NCBI RefSeq assembly: GCF_006714895.1
Contig: NZ_VFME01000001.1
Span: 1,488,001-1,552,000 of the forward strand
Direction: 5' to 3'
DNA length: 64,000 bases
From: Gramella sp. Hel_I_59
Lineage (GTDB): Bacteria; Bacteroidota; Bacteroidia; Flavobacteriales; Flavobacteriaceae
A program made the position numbers and the translations under genes. Numbering within the stretch: the first letter of the stretch is position 1; every line of letters starts with the position of its first letter. The notes below the pieces were generated by a model. The model was given only the letters and a program-made list of their open reading frames with translations, was not told where the DNA came from and searched no databases. Positions 43,807-52,027 of this stretch are shown here, in pieces.

Positions 43807-45463
43807 AGAAAAAATGACCGCCTGGCAGCGCTTCGTTGGCCTGCTAAAGCTTGATAAAAAAGATTTTCTGCAAATTCTTTATTATGCAATTTTCGCCGGA
43901 TTGGTAAACCTTTCGGTACCATTAGGAATCCAGGCTATTGTAAACCTTATTCAGGGTGCTCGTATTACGACTTCATGGATAATTCTGGTAATTTTAGTGA
44001 CTCTGGGGGTTGCTTTTGTAGGAGTGCTTCAGCTAATGCAGATCAGGATTCTTGAGAATATTCAGCAAAAAATATTTACCAGGGCATCTTTTGAATTTAC
44101 CTATAGATTTCCAAAGATCAAAATGTCTGAGCTTGAGAACTTTTATCCTCCTGAGCTTGCCAATAGATTCTTTGATGTAATCACCATTCAGAAGGGAATC
44201 GCCAAACTGGTTCTGGACTTTCCAGCCGCGATTTTACAGATCGTTTTTGGATTAATTTTGCTTTCGCTGTATCACCCTTTCTTTATTTTCTACGGAATAT
44301 TACTGGTACTTCTAATTTATCTGGTATTCAGATTCACCGCAAAAAGAGGTTTGAATACGAGTATCAAGGAATCCAAGATGAAGTATAAGATCGCTCACTG
44401 GATTCAGGAAGTAGCCAGAACTTTAATTAGTTTCAAAGTAGCTGGAAAAACCAAACATGCCATCCAGAAGAATGACGCACTTGTAACTAAGTATCTTGAA
44501 GAACGTGAGAGCCACTTCCAGGTGCTTAAGCTTCAGTTCATTCAAATGGTTGGTTTTAAAACTCTCGTGACTGCCGGTTTACTTTTAATAGGAGGTTTCC
44601 TCGTGCTTAATCAGCAAATGAATATTGGTCAGTTTGTAGCTGCAGAGATCATTATTTTATTGATCATTAGTTCTGTAGAGAAAATGATCATGGGACTGGA
44701 AAACTTTTACGATTTACTGACTTCCCTTGAAAAACTTGGAGAAGTAGTAGACAAGAAACTGGAAAGATCTGGAGGGGACACTTCTTTTTCTGAACATAAA
44801 GATCTGGAAATAGAACTTAAGAATATTGGTTTCAAAACTCCTGATGGACAGGAAGTTCTAAAAGATATTAATTTGACAATTAGGGCTGGTGAGAAGATAC
44901 TCCTGAAAGGTCCAAATGGTTCCGGGAAGTCTTTATTACTTAGGATTATCGCAGGATTGATAGAACCAACTCAGGGAAAGATATATGTGAATGGAATTTC
45001 GTTGAAGAATATAGATCTCAACTATTATCATGGTCTGCTTGGACAGTCGCTTACAGAGGAGTCATTGTTTGAAGGTACATTATTAGAGAACCTTACATTC
45101 GCTGATAATACTATTACCAATTCAGCAATTTTTTCGGTACTGGATAAAACCGGCTTAAAAGAATTCGTTCGTCAGCAACCCGATGGGCTGGAAACTTTGA
45201 TCTATCCAGAGGGAATGAAATTACCGCATACGGTCGCCAAGAAGATCATTCTGGCCAGGACGTTATTACGGAACCCAAGATTGTTAATTCTGAATGAACC
45301 TTTACATCAAATCGATTATGAAGAGGAGAAGCGTATTGTAGATCATTTAATGTCTGAAGATCAACAATGGTCTATTATAGTCGCTAGTGGAGATGAAGTA
45401 TGGCAGAATCGTTGTAATCGTCATATCATTCTAAGGGATGGTAAACTTGAATCTAATCTTTAA
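43799..45463 (+). CDS. Peptidase-less HlyB-like ABC protein with degenerate nucleotide-binding domain
   Basis: A 554-residue ABC membrane-ATPase fusion: five or six helices in the first 300 residues, then an NBD. Walker A is intact (KGPNGSGKSLLL) and the Q-loop region GLLGQSLTEESLFEGTLLENL is normal. In place of the LSGGQ signature there is KLPHTVAKKIILARTLL. Walker B reads RLLILNEPLHQID, with Asn where Asp is expected. The switch histidine is replaced in IVASGDEVW. ATP hydrolysis may thus be weak or absent. The ATG at 43799 is chosen over an upstream TTG. Adaptor and channel genes follow, so it likely belongs to a tripartite type-I-like exporter. Confidence 0.88.
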   Translation: MAEEKMTAWQRFVGLLKLDKKDFLQILYYAIFAGLVNLSVPLGIQAIVNLIQGARITTSWIILVILVTLGVAFVGVLQLMQIRILENIQQKIFTRASFEFTYRFPKIKMSELENFYPPELANRFFDVITIQKGIAKLVLDFPAAILQIVFGLILLSLYHPFFIFYGILLVLLIYLVFRFTAKRGLNTSIKESKMKYKIAHWIQEVARTLISFKVAGKTKHAIQKNDALVTKYLEERESHFQVLKLQFIQMVGFKTLVTAGLLLIGGFLVLNQQMNIGQFVAAEIIILLIISSVEKMIMGLENFYDLLTSLEKLGEVVDKKLERSGGDTSFSEHKDLEIELKNIGFKTPDGQEVLKDINLTIRAGEKILLKGPNGSGKSLLLRIIAGLIEPTQGKIYVNGISLKNIDLNYYHGLLGQSLTEESLFEGTLLENLTFADNTITNSAIFSVLDKTGLKEFVRQQPDGLETLIYPEGMKLPHTVAKKIILARTLLRNPRLLILNEPLHQIDYEEEKRIVDHLMSEDQQWSIIVASGDEVWQNRCNRHIILRDGKLESNL

Positions 45464-45468
45464 AGACT

Positions 45469-46821
45469 ATGCTTAACATAACTAGAAATCCATTGAATGA
45501 GCAGGTTGACCTAAGGCAATTCAAAGCCGGGAAAAAGGTTCTGCACACAAGACACTTTAAATACTTTAACAGGTTTCTCAAGTTCTCTGCGATCTTTGGA
45601 GTGATCGTACTTTTCCTTCCGTGGACCCAGACGATATCGGGAAATGGTTCTGTAACGACTTTAAGTCCGGAGCAAAGACCACAAACAATCCAATCAGTGA
45701 TTCCGGGTAAGATCGAAAGATGGTATGTAAATGAGGGAGATTATGTGGAAAAAGGAGATACGATCCTACATATTACCGAAGTCAAAAACGAATATTTTGA
45801 TCCATCACTTGTAGAAAGAACTGGAGACCAGGTTGCCTCCAAGTCTAATTCCCTGAAATCCTATGATCAAAAGATCTCTGCTCTAGGCACGCAGTTACAG
45901 GCCCTGGCACAGGAACGAGAACTTAAGCTGGAACAGGCAAGAAACAAATTGGAACAGGCAAAACTGAAAACAAAAAGCGATAGCATTGATCTGCAGGCGG
46001 CAAAAACAAATTTGAGCATTGCTGAAACTCAGTTTAATCGTACTAAAACTCTTCAGGAAGAGGGTTTGAAAGCGATGACAGATGTAGAAGAAAAGCGACT
46101 TAAACTGCAGGAAACTCAGGCGAAACTGATTTCGCAAGAGAATAAATTGATGGCGAGTAGAAACGATATTATTAATGCCAGAATCGAAATTAATCGTACT
46201 GCTGCAGAATATAGCGACAAGATCTCCAAAACTCAGAGTGATCGATCTTCTGCAGAGTCAGGGAAATTCGATGCCCAGGCTGAAGTGAGTAAACTGGAGA
46301 ATGCCTATACTAATTATGAAATGAGGCAGGATCTTTATTACGTCAAAGCTCCGCAGAACGGTTATATTAATAAGGCAATCAAAGCCGGGATTGGCGAAAC
46401 TTTTAAAGAAGGAGAGCAGCTGGTGAATATCATGCCTTCAGATTATGACCTTGCCGTGGAAACATTTGTGAAACCAATTGATCTTCCATTATTACATAAA
46501 GGCGAGGAGGTTAGAGTACAATTTGATGGCTGGCCTGCGATCGTTTTTAGTGGATGGCCGAATGTGTCTTACGGTACTTACGGAGCAAAAGTGGTCGCTA
46601 TAGAGAATTTTATAAGTCCGAATGGAAAGTACAGAGTATTACTGGCACCAGATGAAAACGATCACGATTGGCCAGATGCTTTAAGAGTGGGCTCTGGAGC
46701 GAATACCCTGGCGCTACTGGAAGACGTGCCTATCTGGTATGAATTATGGCGACATTTAAATGGTTTCCCTCCAAATTATTATACTCCGGAAGGTCAAACT
46801 CAAACCGACAAGAAGCAATGA
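45469..46821 (+). CDS. HlyD-type periplasmic adaptor protein
   Basis: A 450-residue membrane-fusion protein. One N-terminal transmembrane helix (about residues 43-60, FSAIFGVIVLFLPWTQT) is followed by the first half of a lipoyl domain (PGKIERWYVNEGDYVEKGDTIL), a long coiled coil from about 120 to 275 rich in Glu, Lys and Gln, the second lipoyl half (YVKAPQNGYINKAIKAGIGE) and a beta-barrel domain. It would connect the ABC protein to the TolC-like channel. It is 5 nt after the ABC gene and overlaps the channel gene by four bases. Confidence 0.92.
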   Translation: MLNITRNPLNEQVDLRQFKAGKKVLHTRHFKYFNRFLKFSAIFGVIVLFLPWTQTISGNGSVTTLSPEQRPQTIQSVIPGKIERWYVNEGDYVEKGDTILHITEVKNEYFDPSLVERTGDQVASKSNSLKSYDQKISALGTQLQALAQERELKLEQARNKLEQAKLKTKSDSIDLQAAKTNLSIAETQFNRTKTLQEEGLKAMTDVEEKRLKLQETQAKLISQENKLMASRNDIINARIEINRTAAEYSDKISKTQSDRSSAESGKFDAQAEVSKLENAYTNYEMRQDLYYVKAPQNGYINKAIKAGIGETFKEGEQLVNIMPSDYDLAVETFVKPIDLPLLHKGEEVRVQFDGWPAIVFSGWPNVSYGTYGAKVVAIENFISPNGKYRVLLAPDENDHDWPDALRVGSGANTLALLEDVPIWYELWRHLNGFPPNYYTPEGQTQTDKKQ

Positions 46822-48206
46822 GTTTAAAAAAGACATTTCTTATTGCCTTACTGCTTCTGCCTATGTTACAATATGGCCAGACTCAGGATAGTATTGTTCT
46901 GAATTTTGAAGAATACCTGCAGATGGTTAAAACCTTTCATCCGGTAGTTAGACAAGCCAGGCTGAAAACCGATCTTGGTGATGCGGAATTGCTGAAGGCT
47001 AGAGGTGGATTTGACCCGAAGATCGAGGCCAATTACGATCGAAAGGACTTTAAGGATACCCGTTATTTCGATCTATTCAATGCGGCTTTCAAGATCCCAA
47101 CCTGGTATGGAGTTGAACTGAAGGCAAAATTTGAACAGAACGAAGGTTTTTATTTGAATCCGCAAAACACGGTGCCAGATGATGGTTTATTTGCAGCAGG
47201 AATATCTGTGCCTATAGGACAGGGTTTGTTCATCAATGAGCGAATGGCTGCATTGAAACAAGCAAAAGCCTACCAGCAGCAGTCTATTGCAGATCAACAA
47301 TTGGCGGTGAACAAGATTCTGTATGAAGCATCTGTAGCTTATTTTGACTGGATTAGTGCGTATCGGGAGCTTAAGCTTTACAATAACTTTATTGAGAATG
47401 CGCAGTTTCGATATGACGGAATCCTGTCCAGCTTTGAAGTAGGGGATAAGCCGGCTATTGATACCCTGGAAGCCGATATTCAAATACAGGACCGTAAGCT
47501 GAGTCTGGAGCAGGCACGATTGAAGTTTTTCAAAGCCTCTCAGCAATTAGGAACTTATTTATGGGCTGAAAATAACACACCTTTGGTCATTAGGGAGCGT
47601 GTGTATCCCGAGCATGCGTTGTTCGAGAATAGCACGATTCCTGCCGAGTTCTTAAGCGATACTGAAATTACCACGCACCCAAAAATTCGGTCATTGGAGT
47701 ATAAAGTAGAAATTCTGGAATTTGACAGAAGATTGAAGGCGAATAAATTACTTCCAAAGCTGGATCTGGAATATAATTTTTTAAGTGGTGATCCCGATAT
47801 TTTAAGAAGTTTTGTCAATGAGAATTATAAGGTGGGTGTAAACTTCAGTATTCCTTTATTTCTTCGGAAAGAACGCGGAGATCTACAAAAATCGAAGATC
47901 AAACTTCAGGATGCAGAATTAGAATTATATAGTGAACAGCTCAATCTTCAGAATAAAATAAGAGCGCTGAAAGAGCAATTTCTTTCCTACCAGGAGCAGG
48001 TATTGATGATCAATCAACTGGTAGAAAATTACGAAATCATGCTTAATGCTGAAGAGCGAAAGCTGCAACTTGGTGAAAGTTCTGTTTTTCTCGTCAATAC
48101 CCGGGAAAAAAGTCTAATAAGCGCACGATTGAAGCAGATTAGCGTACAGGAGAAACTCTGGAACACTCGCGCTGAACTTACGCAGGTTCTGGCAATACTG
48201 GAATAA
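46818..48206 (+). CDS. TolC-like outer-membrane channel protein
   Basis: A 462-residue protein. The ATG at 46818, overlapping the adaptor stop codon (ATGA), gives a signal peptide MSLKKTFLIALLLLPMLQYGQ; the longer upstream frame is not needed. The body has the alternating helical and strand pattern of the outer membrane efflux protein family, with repeated Glu/Leu/Gln-rich helical stretches, for example DTLEADIQIQDRKLSLEQAR and the matching second-half RKLQLGESSVFLVNTREKSL. It is the last gene of the TetR-ABC-HlyD-TolC set. Confidence 0.9.
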   Translation: MSLKKTFLIALLLLPMLQYGQTQDSIVLNFEEYLQMVKTFHPVVRQARLKTDLGDAELLKARGGFDPKIEANYDRKDFKDTRYFDLFNAAFKIPTWYGVELKAKFEQNEGFYLNPQNTVPDDGLFAAGISVPIGQGLFINERMAALKQAKAYQQQSIADQQLAVNKILYEASVAYFDWISAYRELKLYNNFIENAQFRYDGILSSFEVGDKPAIDTLEADIQIQDRKLSLEQARLKFFKASQQLGTYLWAENNTPLVIRERVYPEHALFENSTIPAEFLSDTEITTHPKIRSLEYKVEILEFDRRLKANKLLPKLDLEYNFLSGDPDILRSFVNENYKVGVNFSIPLFLRKERGDLQKSKIKLQDAELELYSEQLNLQNKIRALKEQFLSYQEQVLMINQLVENYEIMLNAEERKLQLGESSVFLVNTREKSLISARLKQISVQEKLWNTRAELTQVLAILE

Positions 48207-48267
48207 ATTAACATTCGAAATCATTACAATTTCCAAGGAAATTTAAGTTTCAAGCCATTGTTCATAG

Positions 48268-48275
48268 TATCTTTG
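48268..48275 (+). promoter_or_regulatory. Perfect -7 element before the Cys-motif small protein gene
   Basis: TATCTTTG matches TAnnTTTG exactly. The upstream element is poor (TTTC at 48248-48251). Transcription would begin only a few bases before the ATG at 48287, giving a very short leader; the ATG at 48293 is then an alternative start. Confidence 0.5.
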
Positions 48276-48286
48276 CGGTCGGAAAA

Positions 48287-48688
48287 ATGGCCATGCAAAA
48301 GTCTTTCAGTCTATTCGTACTTTCCCTCTTTATCTGGAGCATGCTTGCACCTGTAGTTCCGGTTTTCGAATATTTTATCAATTACGATTATATAGTAGAG
48401 GTTCTATGTATCAATAAGGATAAACCCGAGCTTGAATGTGATGGTAAGTGTTATCTAAAAGATCAGCTTTCAGAAAGTTCTATTATCAAGAATGATACTT
48501 CAGAAAAACAACTGGTTGATTACAGGTATAAACCTTTTCCGCTCTATTTTCATCAGGGAATTAAAATATTTACAAATCAATTCGTTACAGGTTCTAGTAA
48601 GGTATTGCCTGATTACAAAATAGTTGCTACAGAATATATTACCGAAATTCCTTCTCCTCCTCCGCGGAATTTTCTGCTTTCCGTGTAA
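48287..48688 (+). CDS. Small membrane-associated protein with a CxGKCYL motif
   Basis: A 133-residue protein. An N-terminal hydrophobic segment (FSLFVLSLFIWSMLAPVV) could be a signal peptide or anchor. The notable feature is a pair of cysteines in LECDGKCYLKDQL, preceded by a third Cys in LCINKDKP. I recall similar short proteins with this motif in other Flavobacteria but no assigned function. The downstream gene encodes an outer-membrane protein rich in Met and His, so metal handling, perhaps copper, is a plausible but untested idea. It seems to have its own promoter. Confidence 0.7.
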   Translation: MAMQKSFSLFVLSLFIWSMLAPVVPVFEYFINYDYIVEVLCINKDKPELECDGKCYLKDQLSESSIIKNDTSEKQLVDYRYKPFPLYFHQGIKIFTNQFVTGSSKVLPDYKIVATEYITEIPSPPPRNFLLSV

Positions 48689-48716
48689 AAAATAAGTCAA
48701 CTTATAATATTAAGAA

Positions 48717-49733
48717 ATGAAGAAATTTTTAATCCCTTTTCTGGGATCAGTATTGATGTGCTCAAACATGATGGTAGCGCAGGAGAAGTGGAGTAGTGAC
48801 AGGGCAGATGGACATGCACCAATTAGTATTATGGGTGATCATACTCATAACAAAGGTGAGTTTATGCTCTCATACCGATATATACCAATGTGGATGGACG
48901 GTTTGATAAATGGTAGTGGTGAGATCGAAAATGCAGAGGCATTCGACAGGTATATGGCGGTTCCTCAAGATATGCGTATGGATATGCATATGCTTGGAGC
49001 GATGTACGCCATTTCCAATAAAGTAACCCTTGCGGCTATGCTGAACTATATTGATAACGATATGGTTCTTAGATCTAAAATGGGTATAAATTTCACTACA
49101 GAATCTTCAGGATTTGGTGATATCGCCGTAAATGCGCTGGTGAACTTTTATGATAAGAACAGGCAAAAAATGCACACGAATATTGGTGTGTCAATTCCTA
49201 CCGGCGATCTAGAGCAGTCCGGTGATACGCCAATGATGGAAAATGCTAGACTTGCATACCCTATGCAACTGGGTAGTGGTACGCTAGATCCAACAGTAGG
49301 AGTTACTTATCTTGGACAAACTGATAAACTTTCCTGGGGTTTCCAGCCAAAATTCAAATTTAGATTAGGTGAAAATTCTCAGGATTATACTTTAGGAAAT
49401 CGATTTGATGCAGTCGCATGGACAGCTTATAGTCTATTTCAAAGCTGGAGTGTTTCAGGTAGTTTAAGTTACTTCGATCAACAGGAGATCGATGGAGTAG
49501 ATGCAGCAATGAACCCTATGATGATGCCTTTATTCGATACTATCAATTCGGGTAGAAGTCAGTTAGATCTGGGTTTAGGAAGTAATTTTTATGTGCCAAC
49601 CGGTACATTAAAGAACCTAAGAGTGGGCATTGAAGTAAAGCTACCGTTATACCAGGAAATGAATGGTATTCAGATGAAAAACCAGCTTGCTGGAACTATC
49701 GGACTTCAATATTCATTGAGTACAAAAAAGTAG
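48717..49733 (+). CDS. Met-rich outer-membrane beta-barrel protein, transporter-like
   Basis: A 338-residue exported protein with a signal peptide ending in VAQ. After it comes HAPISIMGDHTHNKGEFMLSY, then Met-rich stretches (DMRMDMHMLGAMYA and MNPMMMPL) and alternating amphipathic strands ending in a C-terminal aromatic-rich strand (GLQYSLSTKK). It resembles the MetA-pathway/transporter-type outer-membrane proteins of Bacteroidota. The His/Met content suggests contact with soft metals such as copper; this is inference. It is 28 nt after the Cys-motif gene and is followed by a strong terminator. Confidence 0.75.
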   Translation: MKKFLIPFLGSVLMCSNMMVAQEKWSSDRADGHAPISIMGDHTHNKGEFMLSYRYIPMWMDGLINGSGEIENAEAFDRYMAVPQDMRMDMHMLGAMYAISNKVTLAAMLNYIDNDMVLRSKMGINFTTESSGFGDIAVNALVNFYDKNRQKMHTNIGVSIPTGDLEQSGDTPMMENARLAYPMQLGSGTLDPTVGVTYLGQTDKLSWGFQPKFKFRLGENSQDYTLGNRFDAVAWTAYSLFQSWSVSGSLSYFDQQEIDGVDAAMNPMMMPLFDTINSGRSQLDLGLGSNFYVPTGTLKNLRVGIEVKLPLYQEMNGIQMKNQLAGTIGLQYSLSTKK

Positions 49734-49753
49734 TCTTTAAAGCTGCTGAATAT

Positions 49754-49782
49754 AAAAGCCACTCTGCAGAGTGGCTTTTTTT
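49754..49782. terminator. Bidirectional terminator between the barrel gene and the methyltransferase-like gene
   Basis: AAAAGCCACTC pairs with GAGTGGCTTTT around CTGCA-type loop sequence, with T runs on the plus side and A runs on the minus side. The minus-strand gene stop codon overlaps its right edge. Confidence 0.85.
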
Positions 49783-50236
49783 ATAAAAACTTTCTGGTAT
49801 TCTTTCTATAATTTGCATATTCCGGATATTTCAGTAGTAAAAGTTTCTCTTCATAATTTGATTTGAAGTAGAATAATATGAGTAGCAACACGGTGATGAT
49901 AAGTTTAAATTCCGATTCAGAAAAGATTCCGAAGCTAAAAGCAGAGAGAATTATTGCAGTATATATTGGATGCCTGGATATCGAAAATGCACCACTGGTA
50001 ATCAATTTACCGCTATCTACTGGTGTAGGGAAAACAGACAACATATTTCTGAGTTGAAATAGTGTAAATAAAGCCAACCCAATTCCAAAGATGCCGGGAA
50101 GCAAGGTGATCATTCTTAACCAACCTGAGAGCTCTATTCTAAAGAGATCTACTGGTATGAAATAAGTAATGAATAATAGCAGCTGCAGACTAACGAAAAA
50201 GTAATCCTTCACCTGCAAATTCCCTAGGCGCGTCAT
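49781..50236 (-). CDS. Isoprenylcysteine-carboxyl/phospholipid methyltransferase-like membrane protein
   Basis: A 151-residue protein with four hydrophobic helices. The C-terminal half has the family signature of ICMT/PEMT-type enzymes: SGAFSISRHPIYTAIIL, then NYEEKLLLLKYPEYANYRKNT. The His in RHP and the EE pair contribute to SAM binding in the family. The substrate is unknown; bacteria lack prenylated CAAX proteins, so lipid or small-molecule methylation is more likely. It lies one base after the DUF2490 gene stop codon, on the same strand. Confidence 0.85.
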   Translation of the reverse strand: MTRLGNLQVKDYFFVSLQLLLFITYFIPVDLFRIELSGWLRMITLLPGIFGIGLALFTLFQLRNMLSVFPTPVDSGKLITSGAFSISRHPIYTAIILSAFSFGIFSESEFKLIITVLLLILFYFKSNYEEKLLLLKYPEYANYRKNTRKFL

Positions 50237-50237
50237 T

Positions 50238-50951
50238 TTAGAAAGTGTAACTTAAAATAGTATCCCATATATGCCTGTGCAGATCATTTCCAGATCGCGG
50301 TAAGATTATAAAGTGATAACCAGAAGTAATATTCAGGCCTTTCGCAATGCCTATTCGTGGACCTATAAACACCCAGTTTTGATCCACCGTGTCCGGTAAG
50401 ATTCCGGAATCAAAATTTAGAAATAACTCATCATAGGCTACCAGAGATATATTAGGATTTTTCAAGACACCTATACTGGCTGTCAAGCGGTATCTTAGTC
50501 GGGTTCGGTAATTACTACCATCAATAAGTTCCTGGCCATCACGCTCTACGATCGCATCGATAAAACGTTCCTCTACTCTCAATCGATGATTAAAATTCAT
50601 TGAACCAATTTCGTGGGACAGTGCAACCTGTTGCCAGAGATTATGCTCATAAAAATCTGGTTTGGCGATGTTTATATTTTGATCATTATGCAGATAACTA
50701 TACCCGGCAGCAAAACTAAAAATACTATCAAGTCGATAATCGACAGACGGCCGAATTACAGTTTGTTCGTGATACTTAAGAAAAGAAGTGGTACGATGAT
50801 GATATTCGAGCCTTACATGCCAGTCTTCGCCAATATTCTTAGTTACAAATGCAGCATTCCAGCTGCCGTATTCCTTTCTATCCTGGGCATGCCCTGCAAA
50901 TGAAAAACCTAAAATTGATAATAAGAAGATTGCGTAATTTATTTTTCTCAT
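50238..50951 (-). CDS. DUF2490 family outer-membrane-type protein
   Basis: A 237-residue protein with a signal peptide ending GHAQ. It has about ten amphipathic beta strands alternating aromatic and charged residues, such as WHVRLEYHHRTTSFL and YRTRLRYRLTASIGVL, and ends in an aromatic residue (ILSYTF) as outer-membrane barrels do. This is the DUF2490 pattern. The function is unknown. The gene lies between a rhodanese gene and a membrane methyltransferase gene, spaced by 9 nt and 1 nt, so the three probably form a transcript. Confidence 0.85.
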   Translation of the reverse strand: MRKINYAIFLLSILGFSFAGHAQDRKEYGSWNAAFVTKNIGEDWHVRLEYHHRTTSFLKYHEQTVIRPSVDYRLDSIFSFAAGYSYLHNDQNINIAKPDFYEHNLWQQVALSHEIGSMNFNHRLRVEERFIDAIVERDGQELIDGSNYRTRLRYRLTASIGVLKNPNISLVAYDELFLNFDSGILPDTVDQNWVFIGPRIGIAKGLNITSGYHFIILPRSGNDLHRHIWDTILSYTF

Positions 50952-50960
50952 GAATTTTTT

Positions 50961-51308
50961 TTAGAGATCATATCCTGAGATTCCTCCTCTTAAATCATAG
51001 ATCTTTGTAAAACCATTGCGGGATAAAAGCCTGGCAGCCTTCATACTTCTCATTCCGGACTGACAGTAAAGATAAACAGGCTCAGATTTGGACCAATGAA
51101 ATGATGCCTGTAGAAAATCATTCTTTTGCATAAGATCGTGATTGATCGCGCCGGGAATTACACCGGTAGCGAATTCTCTTTTCGTACGCACATCGATAAG
51201 TTTCCCGGAATTTTTTGAAATAGCTTTTTTAAAATCAACCGGATCTAACCTGACTATGTTGTGATTTTTGTTTTGCTGACTTCGGAATAATCTTTGGAAG
51301 AGGTTCAT
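50961..51308 (-). CDS. Single-domain rhodanese sulfurtransferase
   Basis: A 115-residue protein with one rhodanese domain. The active-site loop is YCQSGMRSMKA with the persulfide-forming cysteine. The CH2A motif is LIDVRTKREFATGVIPGAIN. A short basic extension precedes the domain. It would carry sulfane sulfur between cytosolic partners. It lies divergent from a methyltransferase gene and about 700 nt from a persulfide-dioxygenase-like gene, and another rhodanese is fused to MoeB elsewhere in the window. Confidence 0.9.
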   Translation of the reverse strand: MNLFQRLFRSQQNKNHNIVRLDPVDFKKAISKNSGKLIDVRTKREFATGVIPGAINHDLMQKNDFLQASFHWSKSEPVYLYCQSGMRSMKAARLLSRNGFTKIYDLRGGISGYDL

Positions 51309-51346
51309 TTAATTTTTTTGCTAAAGTAAGATAGAATTGCCACCTG

Positions 51347-51377
51347 TTGAGTAACATAAGTTGCTTCTCTATCTTTG
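51347..51377 (+). promoter_or_regulatory. Bacteroidota-type promoter for the SAM methyltransferase gene
   Basis: TTG at 51347-51349 and TATCTTTG at 51370-51377 are spaced by 20 nt and fit the TTTG-N(17-23)-TAnnTTTG consensus well. Transcription should start near 51383, which lies after the alternative start at 51361 and so supports the ATG at 51397. Confidence 0.65.
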
Positions 51378-51396
51378 TTTCGAAAATAAGACTCCG

Positions 51397-51984
51397 ATGG
51401 AAGAATCACAAATATTTAAATACATACAAAACATGGATATCTACCTGATCGACCGGATCATGAAGCAGAAGTATAGGAGAAATGATAGAATACTTGATGC
51501 AGGATGTGGTGAAGGAAGAAATCTAAGATGGTTCGCCGGTTTTGATTATGATATTTGGGGAATTGACATGGATCTGGAAAGATTGAGCATAGCGCAGGAA
51601 ATCTTTCCAAATTTAAAGGAGAATTTGATGCATGCAAGGCTTTCAGAAATACCATTTCCAGATGCTCATTTTGATCATATGATTTGCAGCGCTGTACTTC
51701 ATTTTGCTGAAGATGAAAATCATTTTTATAAAATGTTTTCAGAATTGATAAGAGTTTTGAAGCCTACAGGAAGTATTTTAATTAGAACAGCTTCTAATAT
51801 TGGTTTGCTGGAAGCTACAGAAGAATTATCTGATTCTTATAATGATAGAAAAGCAGGCTTTTATTTAGACAGAGAGACTATTTCCCAATTGCTGGACAAA
51901 TACGATCTTAAATTGCTGGAACCTATAAAGACTACGAATGTTCAGGATATTAGAGCGATGACTACCCTGGTTCTACAAAAATAA
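51397..51984 (+). CDS. Class I SAM-dependent methyltransferase
   Basis: A 195-residue cytosolic methyltransferase. Motif I is ILDAGCGEGRNLRWF, followed by an acidic residue at the end of strand 2 (GIDMDLERL) and the later FDHMICSAVLHFAEDENHF and IRVLKPTGSILI segments. It resembles the TehB/UbiE-like small methyltransferases. The substrate is unknown. The start at 51397 is supported by the promoter spacing. It lies between a rhodanese gene and a persulfide-dioxygenase-like gene. Confidence 0.9.
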   Translation: MEESQIFKYIQNMDIYLIDRIMKQKYRRNDRILDAGCGEGRNLRWFAGFDYDIWGIDMDLERLSIAQEIFPNLKENLMHARLSEIPFPDAHFDHMICSAVLHFAEDENHFYKMFSELIRVLKPTGSILIRTASNIGLLEATEELSDSYNDRKAGFYLDRETISQLLDKYDLKLLEPIKTTNVQDIRAMTTLVLQK

Positions 51985-52006
51985 AGGCGATCAAATAGAC
52001 CGCCTT
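51984..52006. terminator. Weak bidirectional terminator hairpin
   Basis: AAGGCG (51984-51989) pairs with CGCCTT (52001-52006) in the short convergent space between the methyltransferase and persulfide-dioxygenase-like genes. The loop is 11 nt and the T run is poor. Confidence 0.4.
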
Positions 52007-52027
52007 ATATATTTAGTAGTGTATCGC

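Noticed and set aside
46746..46817. Upstream extension of the TolC-like gene
   Set aside because: The ATG at 46818 overlaps the HlyD stop codon and begins a clear signal peptide; the extension lies wholly within the HlyD gene.
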